Assembly (NCBI GenBank): GCA_903871465.1
Contig: CAIQHB010000047.1
Location: forward strand, 1-37,458
Source of the DNA: an uncultured Methanosarcinales archaeon
Lineage (GTDB): Archaea > Halobacteriota > Methanosarcinia > Methanotrichales > Methanotrichaceae
Reading direction: 5' to 3'
DNA length: 37,458 bases
This document shows positions 8,234-16,676 of the stretch, piece by piece. The notes beneath the pieces were generated by a model that did not search any database, was not told where the DNA came from, and saw nothing but the letters and a program-made list of their open reading frames with translations. Position 1 is the stretch's first letter; every line of letters begins with the position of its first letter. Position numbers and translations under genes: made by a program.

Positions 8234-8608
8234 TTTACATTTTTAAAATATGGGAGACAAGGTGCGGGCATATCCAAAAAGTGCACATGAAAACAGTTCT
8301 TTAGATATCGTTTTTCGTCCGTCATTTATGAGTCGGAGACTCATGGCTCAAATAGTCCCCTTCGACCACAGGCTCACCACCAGCACCTGAGAAGAGTATC
8401 CTAGCCTGCTGGAAGAACTGGGGAGATCTCCTTTCGTTTTGAATCATTGATTGTGGCTGCAATGATAATGATATGCATAACAGTAAAAATGTGCGGATAT
8501 CCCTTTCCACGCATAAATAATTTTTTATAAATGCCTTCCGCCCCTCAAACTCCCAGTGTTCTTTAGCCACAATGGGTTTATCATAATACAGCCAAATACC
8601 CTGCAACA
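8234..8608. other. Intergenic region with probable promoter for the radical SAM gene
   Basis: No gene is supported. Minus-strand frames through it are mostly shadows of the next gene. An AT-rich stretch at about 8510-8541 (CATAAATAATTTTTTATAAAT) contains archaeal TATA-like sequence about 70-90 nt before the radical SAM start, so a short leader transcript is possible. Confidence 0.35.
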
Positions 8609-9355
8609 ATGAAAGAAATGAAATTGAGCGCGATCTATCAAGCAGACGGTAAAACGCTGGAATATGCAGAGCTGGGACTGAATCCGTATACCGGTTGTTC
8701 CCATAATTGCAGTTACTGCTACAACAAAAGGGAGGGTCGACCCCAAGGGCCATACGATCAACCAGCAAAGAAGGCAAGTATAAAGAATATCCAGCATGAT
8801 CTTTTGATGCTGGAACGTGATCATGATAGGAGACCGGTTTATATATCGTTCATGGGCGATCCCTACGATATAGGCAGAGCCAATAACAGCCATATACGCG
8901 ACATTCTTATGGCCTTCCGTGCCTATGACCATCCCTTTCAGATATTGACCAAAGGCGGCATGTTGGCAGCAAGAGACTTCGATCTCTACGGGCACGACGA
9001 TAGTTTTGGTGTGACTTTGACCTTCGATAACGATGCCGATTCAAGACGATTTGAACCTGGGGCTGCATTGCCGAAAGATCGTATCGCAGCACTGTTGGAG
9101 GCTCACAACCGCAATATCCATACATGGGTTTCATGCGAGCCGGTCCTATATCCCGCTCAGACACTGAAGCTTATCGAAATGACCCACAAGTTCGTGGATT
9201 TGTTTTGGGTCGGGAAGCTAACCCATTACCCTAAGATGGAGGAGAAAATAGACTGGCCGAAGTTCCGCAGCGAGGTTGAAGCGTTGCTTCAGAAATGCGG
9301 CAAGGAGAAAGGAACAGGCTACAAGCTGTTGCACCAGTTGATTGAAGCAAGGTGA
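8609..9355 (+). CDS. SPL-like radical SAM protein
   Basis: A 248-residue radical SAM enzyme of the COG1533 (spore photoproduct lyase-like) type. The cluster motif is GC30SHNC34SYC37Y, i.e. CxxxNCxYCY, preceded by LNPYTGC, the standard opening of this family. It ligates a 4Fe-4S cluster that cleaves SAM. The TIM-barrel strands can be followed: VYISFMGDPYD, FQILTKGG, FGVTLTF, HTWVSCEPV and DLFWVGKLTH. The length is normal for the compact archaeal members. Physiological substrates of this archaeal branch are not established; DNA photoproduct repair is only one possibility. A TATA-like stretch lies upstream. Confidence 0.85.
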   Translation: MKEMKLSAIYQADGKTLEYAELGLNPYTGCSHNCSYCYNKREGRPQGPYDQPAKKASIKNIQHDLLMLERDHDRRPVYISFMGDPYDIGRANNSHIRDILMAFRAYDHPFQILTKGGMLAARDFDLYGHDDSFGVTLTFDNDADSRRFEPGAALPKDRIAALLEAHNRNIHTWVSCEPVLYPAQTLKLIEMTHKFVDLFWVGKLTHYPKMEEKIDWPKFRSEVEALLQKCGKEKGTGYKLLHQLIEAR

Positions 9356-9420
9356 GAAGCATTTCGTTCCGCGATTGGCACGTTCGCGTTCGCTCCAAAA
9401 TTAAGTCTCATCCAAAAAAA

Positions 9421-9468
9421 GGGGCGCGGCTAGAGCCAAAAGCTCTTCTTTGCACTTCTAGCTCGCCT
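9421..9468. terminator. Inverted repeat between convergent genes
   Basis: GGCGCGGCTAGAG can pair with TTCTAGCTCGCC, with a nested AGAGC-CAAAA-GCTCT hairpin. It sits exactly between the stop of the radical SAM gene and the stop of the oligopeptidase gene and overlaps the latter's last codons. The position suggests a two-way terminator or RNA-end structure. Archaeal termination normally needs U-runs, which are weak here. Confidence 0.35.
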
Positions 9469-11404
9469 TCCCTTTGTCCAGATCTTCAAGCTGGTTTACT
9501 CTGAGCAACACAATGTCCATGGCGTCTTCGAAGAGCTTCCTGTTGATCTCCAGTCCAAAATACTTTTTCAGCTTCTCAGAAGGTGTCATGGTAGTGCCTG
9601 CCGATAGGTATTCGATGTAGTTCTTGTTGAATTCTACTGGGTCCTCCTTGTACATCTTGAAGAGTGACAGGGTTATGGCCTCAGACAGAGCATAGTTGAA
9701 AGTGTAATAGTTATCGGTGAAATAGATGTGACTCACGTAGGTCCACCTGGGCTCGCTCTTTGGGTAGTAAGCAACCTTATCGCTCTTGTACTCATCCTCC
9801 AGGCTCGTCCAAAGGACGTTCAGATCAGAACCGCTCACATTGCCCTTCTGGCTGACAAGCTGGTGGGCCTTGTGTTCGAACTCCGTGATCATGGTCTGGA
9901 AGGTGAATAGATTGGCATAACCGCTGATATGATCGGACAGAACCGCAATCGCGGTATCATTATCGTAGTTCTTGACAGCATAATCGAGGAAGAGTTCCTC
10001 ATCGAAAGTGGAAGGGATCTCCATCTCGTATGTGGTGCCTCCGCAATAGAGATAATCCACCGATTGCCCCATAAGGTAGAAGTCGATAGCATGGCCCATC
10101 TCATGGGCTATTGTGGATTTGTCATTGATCAGCCCGTTATAGTTCAGGAACACGAGTGCAGGACGCTTGAGTGCACATAGATCCTGGGCATATTCTATAG
10201 ACTGCTTTCCTTGATCCGGATTCGGATAAACATCCACGGAGCTGCTTGTGACGGTCTTTCTAAATGCCTGGTCGAATGCCGGGCCCATATAAGCAAGCGA
10301 AGCCTCGATCTCTTTTAGTGCCTCAATGTAGCTGGTTTTCTGGTCAGGGTTCTTCATGAGCTGAAGGAATAGGTCGTAGGGTGCCAGACGATCCACGCCC
10401 ATCCTGGCCCTTCGGAACTCATAATATCCGTCGAAATCTCCTTTTCGATCCTTAAATACCTGGTTCATGTCATCGATCTGCGATTCATTAAGGTAAGAGC
10501 CGAACATTGTGGCATTGTAGGCATCGGAAAAGTTAAGCTGCCGGGCGTACTCATCGTCCAGCTTTGATTTATTGGTATAGACGGCTCCCATCTCGTCCGA
10601 TTCATTGAAGAGATGGTGATACCGCTTGTCATAGCATTTCTTCCGGTCGTTTCTGTTCGTATTCGTCCTAAGAAGATCATAATAGGACGAGGAGTTGACG
10701 GCAAACGTCTCACCGTTGCCAAGAGTTATATTCCCGGCCTGGGTGACATTGTTGGTGATTAATTTTTCGGCGTTTGTATCCAGCTTCATGAGCTGGTTGG
10801 ACAGATCTGCCAGATATGCGGCCTGGGTTTCATTCTTGGGACGGTGATCCGCAAAGCGAATGTACCCGGCCTCAAGGTAGGGGCGGTATTTTTCCAGCTC
10901 CGGTTTCTCTCGGAAGAGTCTCTCCCACTCAGACCTAGTCAGCGACTTCAGCTTCACATCGGCAAAGGATGTGGCCTTGGTGTATTCTGTGGACAGATTC
11001 TGGACATCAGAGAGGAAGGCCTGGAAGAACTCATCATTGACGTTCAGGCTGTTTTCGGCATTGGCATACGCATATAGAACGCCCATCGATTTGGAGACGT
11101 TTTCATCACTCGTAATGTAATCAAGCAGCACATACCCTGTCAGGTTATCAAACTTGGGCCGGAAGGTCTGGTTCATCTGCTCGATGGATAGGTTCAGCCT
11201 CTGATATTCTCTCTTCGCAGCGTCTTTGTCCTTGTAGAGAAATGATAGGTCCCAGGAGGTGGTGACATTGCGGACATCAAGGCTCTGAGAAGTATCGTTT
11301 TCTGACGCATTCAAAGACGGAGCGGCATCTGCCGAAAAAGCAAGGATCGTTGCTGCAACGACAGACATGACGGCAAACACGCCGACAAGTGCGATGTAAT
11401 TCAT
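9458..11404 (-). CDS. Exported oligoendopeptidase F-like metallopeptidase (family M3)
   Basis: A zinc metallopeptidase of family M3B. Using the ATG at 11404 it has 648 residues with an N-terminal signal peptide (MNYIALVGVFAVMSVVAATI, cleaved near residue 28). The catalytic motif is H434EMGH438, followed by the third-ligand segment E462IPSTFDEEL. Most PepF proteins are cytoplasmic, so the signal peptide and the many N-x-S/T sequons show that this one is secreted or surface-attached, hydrolysing peptides outside the cell. The start is set by AAAGGGGAG lying just before 11404; that site sits inside the codons of a 7-residue longer version starting at 11425. Monocistronic, convergent with the radical SAM gene. 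Confidence 0.9.
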   Translation of the reverse strand: MNYIALVGVFAVMSVVAATILAFSADAAPSLNASENDTSQSLDVRNVTTSWDLSFLYKDKDAAKREYQRLNLSIEQMNQTFRPKFDNLTGYVLLDYITSDENVSKSMGVLYAYANAENSLNVNDEFFQAFLSDVQNLSTEYTKATSFADVKLKSLTRSEWERLFREKPELEKYRPYLEAGYIRFADHRPKNETQAAYLADLSNQLMKLDTNAEKLITNNVTQAGNITLGNGETFAVNSSSYYDLLRTNTNRNDRKKCYDKRYHHLFNESDEMGAVYTNKSKLDDEYARQLNFSDAYNATMFGSYLNESQIDDMNQVFKDRKGDFDGYYEFRRARMGVDRLAPYDLFLQLMKNPDQKTSYIEALKEIEASLAYMGPAFDQAFRKTVTSSSVDVYPNPDQGKQSIEYAQDLCALKRPALVFLNYNGLINDKSTIAHEMGHAIDFYLMGQSVDYLYCGGTTYEMEIPSTFDEELFLDYAVKNYDNDTAIAVLSDHISGYANLFTFQTMITEFEHKAHQLVSQKGNVSGSDLNVLWTSLEDEYKSDKVAYYPKSEPRWTYVSHIYFTDNYYTFNYALSEAITLSLFKMYKEDPVEFNKNYIEYLSAGTTMTPSEKLKKYFGLEINRKLFEDAMDIVLLRVNQLEDLDKGKAS

Positions 11405-11523
11405 CTTCTTACTCCCCTTTTGCATTTGATTTAGATCATGATGGACCCTGAATGGGCGTACGTGAGATAATAGGAGTTTCTTCTTAAAACCTTTTGGCTA
11501 GAGATGGCGAAGAGCCAATCATA

Positions 11524-12075
11524 CTACAGCGACAGGATGGATGATGACGCCTTCTCTGGCTCTCGGTCCCTCAGCTTCTTGAGCTCGGATCTTATTTGCT
11601 CGATCATCTCTTTTTTATAAACATTTCTGTTATCTATCTTATCTGTATAAATCCCCAAGCGTCCCAGGTACATGCGGACAGATTGAGCGGCTACTCCCAA
11701 TTTATTCCCAATCTCTTTGGGCGTGGGCTCGTATCCCTCCTCAAGATCCTTAATTACCAGTTCAAGGGCGGATATGATGATGAGAACCTGTCCACTGCGC
11801 GCTAACAGTGCATGGTCCATTATTCCATGATCGACTTTGCCATGCTCTGCCAGGAGATCTTCTACCAGCTTCAGCACCCCTTCGCGGTGAACTATTATCT
11901 CCTCCCGGACGATATTTCTTATCCATTCTTCTTCGGTTGAGGCATGCCCTCTTAACAGATCTATAGCCGCACCAACGATCTCCGAACGCGACCGACCAGT
12001 GCGTTTCGCTTCTTCATCAAGCCAGGATAACCTCTTATCTGTGAAATAGATTGAGACGGACTGCTTTACAGCCAT
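11524..12075 (-). CDS. Ribbon-helix-helix/HTH transcriptional regulator
   Basis: A 183-residue DNA-binding protein. Residues 1-45 are a CopG-type ribbon-helix-helix (QSVSIYFTDKRLSWLDEEAKRTGRSRSEIV). A helical linker follows to about residue 110. Then comes a helix-turn-helix (PTPKEIGNKLGVAAQSVRMYLGRLGIY, about 115-145) and a charged tail. Having two DNA-binding parts is unusual for this size class and suggests binding to two half-sites or a dimer bridging sites. A TATA box lies 25-30 nt upstream of the ATG and an imperfect palindrome sits between them, consistent with self-regulation. Target genes are unknown; the divergent neighbour is the CDGSH gene. Confidence 0.8.
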   Translation of the reverse strand: MAVKQSVSIYFTDKRLSWLDEEAKRTGRSRSEIVGAAIDLLRGHASTEEEWIRNIVREEIIVHREGVLKLVEDLLAEHGKVDHGIMDHALLARSGQVLIIISALELVIKDLEEGYEPTPKEIGNKLGVAAQSVRMYLGRLGIYTDKIDNRNVYKKEMIEQIRSELKKLRDREPEKASSSILSL

Positions 12076-12110
12076 AGTAATTGGTTAGTGGGTCCTACTA
12101 TATAAATAAA
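12076..12110 (-). promoter_or_regulatory. TATA box and candidate operator of the RHH/HTH regulator
   Basis: Reading the minus strand, TTTATTTATATAG (about 12096-12108) is a good archaeal TATA box, placing the transcript start at or just before the ATG. Between the two lies GTAGGACCCAC, whose reverse complement agrees at 8 of 11 positions, a possible RHH operator. The operator is inferred only from symmetry and position. Confidence 0.4.
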
Positions 12111-12326
12111 GGTAGAAGAAGATATGTTAGAACAGAGTGTATTAGACGCAAGTCTTTTATAACGGATGGAACCTTTATAAACGTAGCAAATTGAATCGAA
12201 ATTGAATCGAGATCAATCCGGATATTTTAGACTGCATGAAGTTTAATCATCTATCGATGCAGAGATAGATTTCAAGATCCCTTCGGAGAAAGAAAAATAA
12301 TCAGGAATATAAAGGATGATATATCA

Positions 12327-13019
12327 ATGAAAGATGAGAGCGGGAAACAGGGCAAAAAAGGCAAGATCAAAGTAAGCAAGAACGGACCGTATATCGTTTC
12401 AGGCGAAACACCTCTGGCCGAGCATGAAATAGAATACGATGTTGATGGAAACCCATGCAAATGGCAAGAAGGAAAGAGATTTCCATCCCAGGAGAGTTAT
12501 GCCCTGTGCCGATGCGGAGAATCCAAGAAAAAACCGTTCTGCGATGGCACACATGCAAGAATCAATTTCAACGGAACCGAGGTGGCAAGCACAGAGCCGT
12601 ATCTCAATCAGTGCGAGTCGATCGAGGGACCTGCTCTGAAGTTGACTGATGCTCAGCATTTATGTGCTTCCGCTCGTTTCTGCCATCGAGCAGGAGGGAC
12701 CTGGAACCTTACAATGCAATCAGATGACCCCGAGGCCAAGAGAATTGCCGTAGAAGAAGCGGGAGATTGTCCATCGGGCCGTCTGGTTGCCTGGGACAAG
12801 AAGACAGGTGAAAAAGTCGAACCGGAATTCGAGCCCTCCATCGGAGTAGTAGAAGAAGATAGCCAGGCCGGCAAAATCGGGCCGCTTCGAGTGTGCGGCG
12901 AGATTCCAATTGAATCCGCCGATGGCGCAGCCTATGAGGTTCGCAATCGTGTCACGCTCTGTCGCTGTGGCAAGTCCCTCAACAAGCCTTTCTGCGATAG
13001 CAGCCACCTGGAAAGGTAG
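12327..13019 (+). CDS. Double-CDGSH iron-sulfur protein with a middle Cys-rich (Fer4_19-like) domain
   Basis: A 230-residue soluble Fe-S protein. Two CDGSH motifs are complete: C61xC63...C72DGTH76 and C212xC214...C223DSSH227. Each would hold a 2Fe-2S cluster with three Cys and one His. Between them, C113, C119 and C148, with the ASARFCHRAG and GDCPSGRLVAWD signatures, resemble the divergent mono-cluster domain often fused to CDGSH domains in bacteria and archaea. The Lys-rich start (MKDESGKQGKKGKIKV) is family-typical. Likely a redox or cluster-transfer protein; its partners are not shown by the context. Confidence 0.88.
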   Translation: MKDESGKQGKKGKIKVSKNGPYIVSGETPLAEHEIEYDVDGNPCKWQEGKRFPSQESYALCRCGESKKKPFCDGTHARINFNGTEVASTEPYLNQCESIEGPALKLTDAQHLCASARFCHRAGGTWNLTMQSDDPEAKRIAVEEAGDCPSGRLVAWDKKTGEKVEPEFEPSIGVVEEDSQAGKIGPLRVCGEIPIESADGAAYEVRNRVTLCRCGKSLNKPFCDSSHLER

Positions 13020-13088
13020 TGCCGATCCAGGAAAAACAATATCCCTATTGAAACCTAACATGACAACAGATTGAATAAAAGGTGTATT

Positions 13089-13697
13089 ATGAAGAGTTCG
13101 ATTAAATATGGATTGGCGCTATTCTCAGTGCTGATAGCTGTCTCTTTGGGAGCGGCTTATGGCGTTGAGCAAATGGCTTCCAACAACAGCAGCAATGCAA
13201 TGCCGTTGAACAATACAACAATAGCTGCCGGCAACCATAGCAATCTGTCTCAGTTCGAAGCAGAGGCGAATGCCGTTGTCGACCACATTGCCACGTTCGA
13301 CAACCTGGACTACGTTGTATTCACCCAGCAACAGTGGGAGAGGCTGCATGAGAGCCACTCCAAGGACGTAGTTGTTCACTGGCCCGACGGACATCAGACT
13401 GTGGGCATCGAGAAACACATCGAGGATCTAAAAGCTATGTTTGTCTATGCCCCGGATACTCGGATAAAGGTCCACACCGTGAAGTTCGGTTCGGGCGACT
13501 GGACGGCCGTTATTGGGATAATGGAGGGGACCTTCACTAAACCTATGCCCACGGCAGATGGCAAGACTATCCAGCCGACGGGAAAGCCTTTCAAGATCAC
13601 CATGTGCACTATTGGCCATTGGAAAGATGGAGTAATGAATGAAGAGTATTTGTTCTGGGATAATCTCACTTTCATGAAGCAGATCGGCCTTGCTTAG
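13089..13697 (+). CDS. Exported SnoaL/NTF2-like protein
   Basis: The ATG at 13089 is chosen: AAAGGTG lies about 5 nt upstream, and the 6 extra residues from a TTG at 13071 add nothing. The product is 202 residues. Residues 1-23 are a signal peptide, followed by an Asn/Ser-rich linker with several glycosylation sequons. From about residue 60 there is a SnoaL-like (ester-cyclase-type) NTF2 fold: FTQQQWERLHESHSKDVVVHWPDG, then GIEKHIEDLKAMF, then WTAVIGIMEGTF and KITMCTIGHWKDGVMNEEYLFWDN. This fold binds small hydrophobic molecules. Enzymatic activity is not assured. It follows the CDGSH gene by about 70 nt and may be cotranscribed. Confidence 0.8.
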   Translation: MKSSIKYGLALFSVLIAVSLGAAYGVEQMASNNSSNAMPLNNTTIAAGNHSNLSQFEAEANAVVDHIATFDNLDYVVFTQQQWERLHESHSKDVVVHWPDGHQTVGIEKHIEDLKAMFVYAPDTRIKVHTVKFGSGDWTAVIGIMEGTFTKPMPTADGKTIQPTGKPFKITMCTIGHWKDGVMNEEYLFWDNLTFMKQIGLA

Positions 13698-13996
13698 TGG
13701 ACAGAATAAGTAAGTGAAAGTGAATTTGTTGCCTGTTGCAAGGTATTGGGGGAGCACCATCTGCCCAGATGAGGCCGCTTTCCCGAGACGGCAACAGCCT
13801 ATGGAAGCAGAAAGAGTGGAGCCTCGTCTGCAAGGGGGATACCCTCAATAGCAAGCGATGTATCACCTCTATCATTTATTTGAATAGCACAAGATCTGTT
13901 CGCACTATTCTTCGCAATCTATTTTGCTATGATGATAGATCGCTCCAATGAAGTGTACAAAACATGGGAGACATATAGCGCCTGGAAGGGCAAAAC
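13698..13996. other. Intergenic, no gene supported
   Basis: About 300 bases after the SnoaL-like gene. A 71-codon plus-strand frame exists at 13736-13951 but lacks a recognisable pattern and a ribosome site. No RNA gene or repeat is seen. Confidence 0.3.
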
Positions 13997-14176
13997 TCAT
14001 AACATAAGGCGTTTGTTGGCCGCATCGATGTTGAAGCCTTGATGCAAATGGTTCAGGGCAACTATTCCTCTGGCCAGGTTGGTTGAATCTGATGCGGCGA
14101 TCCCGCAGCAACCCAATCCGACGACATTCCAGCCATCCGGCACAGAAATGGAGACTTCAATCGCGCAGCCAAACAA
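13997..14176 (-). pseudogene. Coherent C-terminal gene fragment, unknown family
   Basis: A minus-strand frame opening after a stop at 14183-14185 and ending at 13997 encodes about 59 residues, including FGCAIEVSISVPDGW, VGLGCCGIAAS and TNLARGIVALNHLHQGF. Composition and alternation of strands and helices look like real protein, but there is no ATG and the piece is short. It may be the surviving end of a larger gene or a TTG-initiated small Cys-containing protein. The family is not recognised. Confidence 0.3.
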
Positions 14177-14383
14177 AATACATCAGTTTTTTCAATATTG
14201 GTCATGGTTTTCAAAAAGAGTTTGAACTTGCATAGACCAGTCTATCAAAAGAAATATATATCTAATGTGAATAAGACCTACATATGGGGAGGGCATCTCG
14301 TTCGACATAAGACAATTCCCTTCTAAGATGCCCATTCCATAATATAATGATTAGCAATGCCGGTCTGACTTAAATCGGACGGA

Positions 14384-14539
14384 TTAGAGGTTGCCCTTGA
14401 GCAACATGTAAACGAAGTAGACTACAGTTACGAATATTGCCAATCCAGCCAGGAACCATACGGTCCTCCAGAGGGCAACAACGATTATGATTGCCAGAAC
14501 CAGCAAAAGCAAGTTCTTGATACTTCTCTCAATAGCCAT
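14384..14539 (-). CDS. Small two-helix membrane protein (51 aa)
   Basis: An ATG-initiated ORF of 51 residues. Residues 1-9 (MAIERSIKN) are polar. Helix one is about 10-24 (LLLLVLAIIIVVALW), a short RT turn follows, and helix two is about 28-47 (WFLAGLAIFVTVVYFVYMLL). The tail is KGNL. Such two-helix mini-proteins are common in archaeal membranes and usually uncharacterised. No strong ribosome site is visible; an AT-rich GATTTTATTG lies about 25 nt upstream and could be a TATA box of a leaderless message. The clean hydrophobic pattern supports a real gene. Confidence 0.55.
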   Translation of the reverse strand: MAIERSIKNLLLLVLAIIIVVALWRTVWFLAGLAIFVTVVYFVYMLLKGNL

Positions 14540-14690
14540 GTGTTGAATTGCGTCGTCTTGCAATAAAATCGTTTCGACAGAGTGATCGCCGTACTGCCTG
14601 CCATCTTGTCGCTATGGCAGCAGGTTCCCCCAATGAAGACGCCCGCAAGAAACGATAACTATTAACAGATTACTCTCTGATTAACGGAAG

Positions 14691-14951
14691 GTGATAAGCA
14701 CGGACACTATCGATTTTGCGATCATGAAAGCAATTGCCGACCTTAAGGTTCCCTGCCCGAGAGCAGATAGGATCAATTCTCTCGTAAAACTTGATCCGGA
14801 AGAGCTTGGGGCACGCCTGGGGGTCCTGGAGATGCAAGGATATGTGAAGAACCAATGCGAGATGAATAAAGTGGATAGCCTCCCGAACGGCATGTATGCG
14901 GCAGGGCTGACTAATCTGGGGAAGCGGGCATTGGCAGGGCCAAGATGGTAA
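14691..14951 (+). CDS. Small winged-helix protein
   Basis: An 86-residue product starting at GTG (GTGATAAGC). Helix pattern DTIDFAIMKAIADLKVP, then LVKLDPEELGARLGVLEMQGYVKN (recognition helix and wing) and LTNLGKRALAG form a minimal winged-helix DNA-binding domain of the archaeal MarR/ArsR-like kind. It resembles in size and layout the winged-helix protein at 21.9 kb. It contains Cys24 and Cys56 (approximate positions), which do not form a metal motif. It has no close partner gene. Likely a local regulator. Confidence 0.6.
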   Translation: MISTDTIDFAIMKAIADLKVPCPRADRINSLVKLDPEELGARLGVLEMQGYVKNQCEMNKVDSLPNGMYAAGLTNLGKRALAGPRW

Positions 14952-15074
14952 GAACATGGTAAGAACGATTCTAATGTAGACCGATTGGAATCACCACCGG
15001 CATCTAAAATGCGAAGAAAATATCAAGAAACGTGGGCGCGCGTTCGATGCCGCGCCACGCTTGTGAATTCTCCA

Positions 15075-16676
15075 TCAAGTTACCGTGTACTGTATCCAGA
15101 GCCTTTCCGGACCTGCATCCCATTGCAGTCTCTTCTGGAAGGATTCCCATTCCTTATCAGTCGCCTCCATTGGTTTGCTTATTGATCCGCTCTCAGGAAT
15201 TCGGTCGCTGCGCAGCACCCTGCCCCTGGCCATCTCCATGAGCCTTGCGGTCAGTTTCTCATCAGGATGATCCCATCCCATCACATCTTTAGCCCATTTT
15301 TCATCAACAGGAATCAATGCAACCAGTTCGATGCTCGCCATCATCTCCAGCCCTTTCTCCCGCAATGTTGCGTTCCGGCTTCCGTGATGCCCTACCTTGT
15401 AGAGCACTGTTCTCGCGATCAGGTCGGCTCCAGTTACCCTCCCTTTTGCCCCGTCCGTTGCCGCTCCTGCCGTCCCCGTCTCAACACTCTGCTGCCACGT
15501 TAGCTTCTGCCAGGATAGCCAGTTGCCCACCTGAGCATCCCCTGCGAAGAGGAGAACTTTAGGGGGATTCGTTTCCGTCAGCTCAAAAGCCAGCACGAGG
15601 CTGGTGTTATTGGTCATGCTATTAATGCTCAAAGCGATCTGGCCGGCCGCCTCCAGCCAATCCGACTCGATCCACCTCCACTCTTGATCCATCTTTTCGC
15701 CTCTGGAAAAACCGTAATGCTTTGCAAAAAAACTGCCGAATTTCGGATGCCCCTTCGCTTTATTCTCAGGGATTACGAGATCTTTGTCGAAGGGATTGGA
15801 GCGATTGAATAGATCATCATCCCCGGATAAGGCCGCACCCGTTGCGGCCGATGCTGCAGCCATAAAAGCCATATCGCCGTCTATCGCGGCATGACTGAGA
15901 TATGTCTCATTCAGCCCTTCGAGCTTCTTGAGAGACTCGATATCCTTGGGCGGGCCAAGGACATAGCACTTGACGCCTTTTACGCCCGGCAGGGAGAAGG
16001 GCGCCTCGCCCGGCCTGCGATAATCCTCGGGTCTCTCCAGCTTTTTGTCGACCCAGGATCGTATAGCACTCAGAGCATTGGCATTACGACCTGATGAGAC
16101 GGACGTGGTGCTCGCTAATGCCGCATTTTCATCAGCATGGTCCGGGCTTTGGCCGGAGTTTTGATTGGATTCCAAACCCGGCTCAAAATCGAGAATTCCC
16201 TCCAGTCGCTCTCCGAGTGGATTACCGGCCAGCTTCAGCCGCGATACAGCAGCGTTCAGGGCTCGAATCTTTACGCCGTATTGCGCCTTGAGCTGTTTTG
16301 CCACCGGGTCGCTGGGGTCCTCGGTCCAGGCCAGCCAGAGATTGTCGATCTTCATCTTTCCGAATGAGGACTCACCTTGCAGGAAGCCCGATATATGGTC
16401 TGTATGCTCATGGGTGACAGCTATCACGTGCAGATGATTGTTGGTGGCTTTTGCGATATCCGAAGCCACAAGCATCAGCCTCTCCTTGCCTCCTGTCCAC
16501 TTTTGATGAACACCGCAGTCGATGAGCACATAACGCGCCTCACCGGTATCTGACCGGAATGCGAGAAGGAAGCAGTCACCAAAGCCGGTATTGTACATTC
16601 GAACAGCAACACCCTTCGCCGGTGGAACCAATGTCGTATCGGTTGCTGTTGGGGCTATAATCTCCTTCGCCGGCAT
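15075..16676 (-). CDS. MBL-fold hydrolase (ComEC/Rec2-like metallo-beta-lactamase)
   Basis: About 533 residues. The N-terminal half has MYNTGFGDCFLLAF, LIDCGVHQKW and the metal motif T-H89EHTDH94ISGF. Later segments typical of ComEC-type MBL enzymes are LLFAGDAQVGNW and KVGHHGSRNATL. It lacks membrane helices and a signal peptide, so it is a cytoplasmic hydrolase and not a DNA channel. The substrate is unknown; nucleic acid, nucleotide or ester phosphates are possible. The start is the ATG at 16676 in TGATG, overlapping the stop of the upstream metallopeptidase and preceded by GGAGGAG, so the two are translationally coupled. Confidence 0.85.
   Translation of the reverse strand: MPAKEIIAPTATDTTLVPPAKGVAVRMYNTGFGDCFLLAFRSDTGEARYVLIDCGVHQKWTGGKERLMLVASDIAKATNNHLHVIAVTHEHTDHISGFLQGESSFGKMKIDNLWLAWTEDPSDPVAKQLKAQYGVKIRALNAAVSRLKLAGNPLGERLEGILDFEPGLESNQNSGQSPDHADENAALASTTSVSSGRNANALSAIRSWVDKKLERPEDYRRPGEAPFSLPGVKGVKCYVLGPPKDIESLKKLEGLNETYLSHAAIDGDMAFMAAASAATGAALSGDDDLFNRSNPFDKDLVIPENKAKGHPKFGSFFAKHYGFSRGEKMDQEWRWIESDWLEAAGQIALSINSMTNNTSLVLAFELTETNPPKVLLFAGDAQVGNWLSWQKLTWQQSVETGTAGAATDGAKGRVTGADLIARTVLYKVGHHGSRNATLREKGLEMMASIELVALIPVDEKWAKDVMGWDHPDEKLTARLMEMARGRVLRSDRIPESGSISKPMEATDKEWESFQKRLQWDAGPERLWIQYTVT

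Noticed and set aside
8322-8995. Minus-strand frames overlapping the radical SAM gene
   Set aside because: They are antisense shadows of a clearly coding radical SAM gene.
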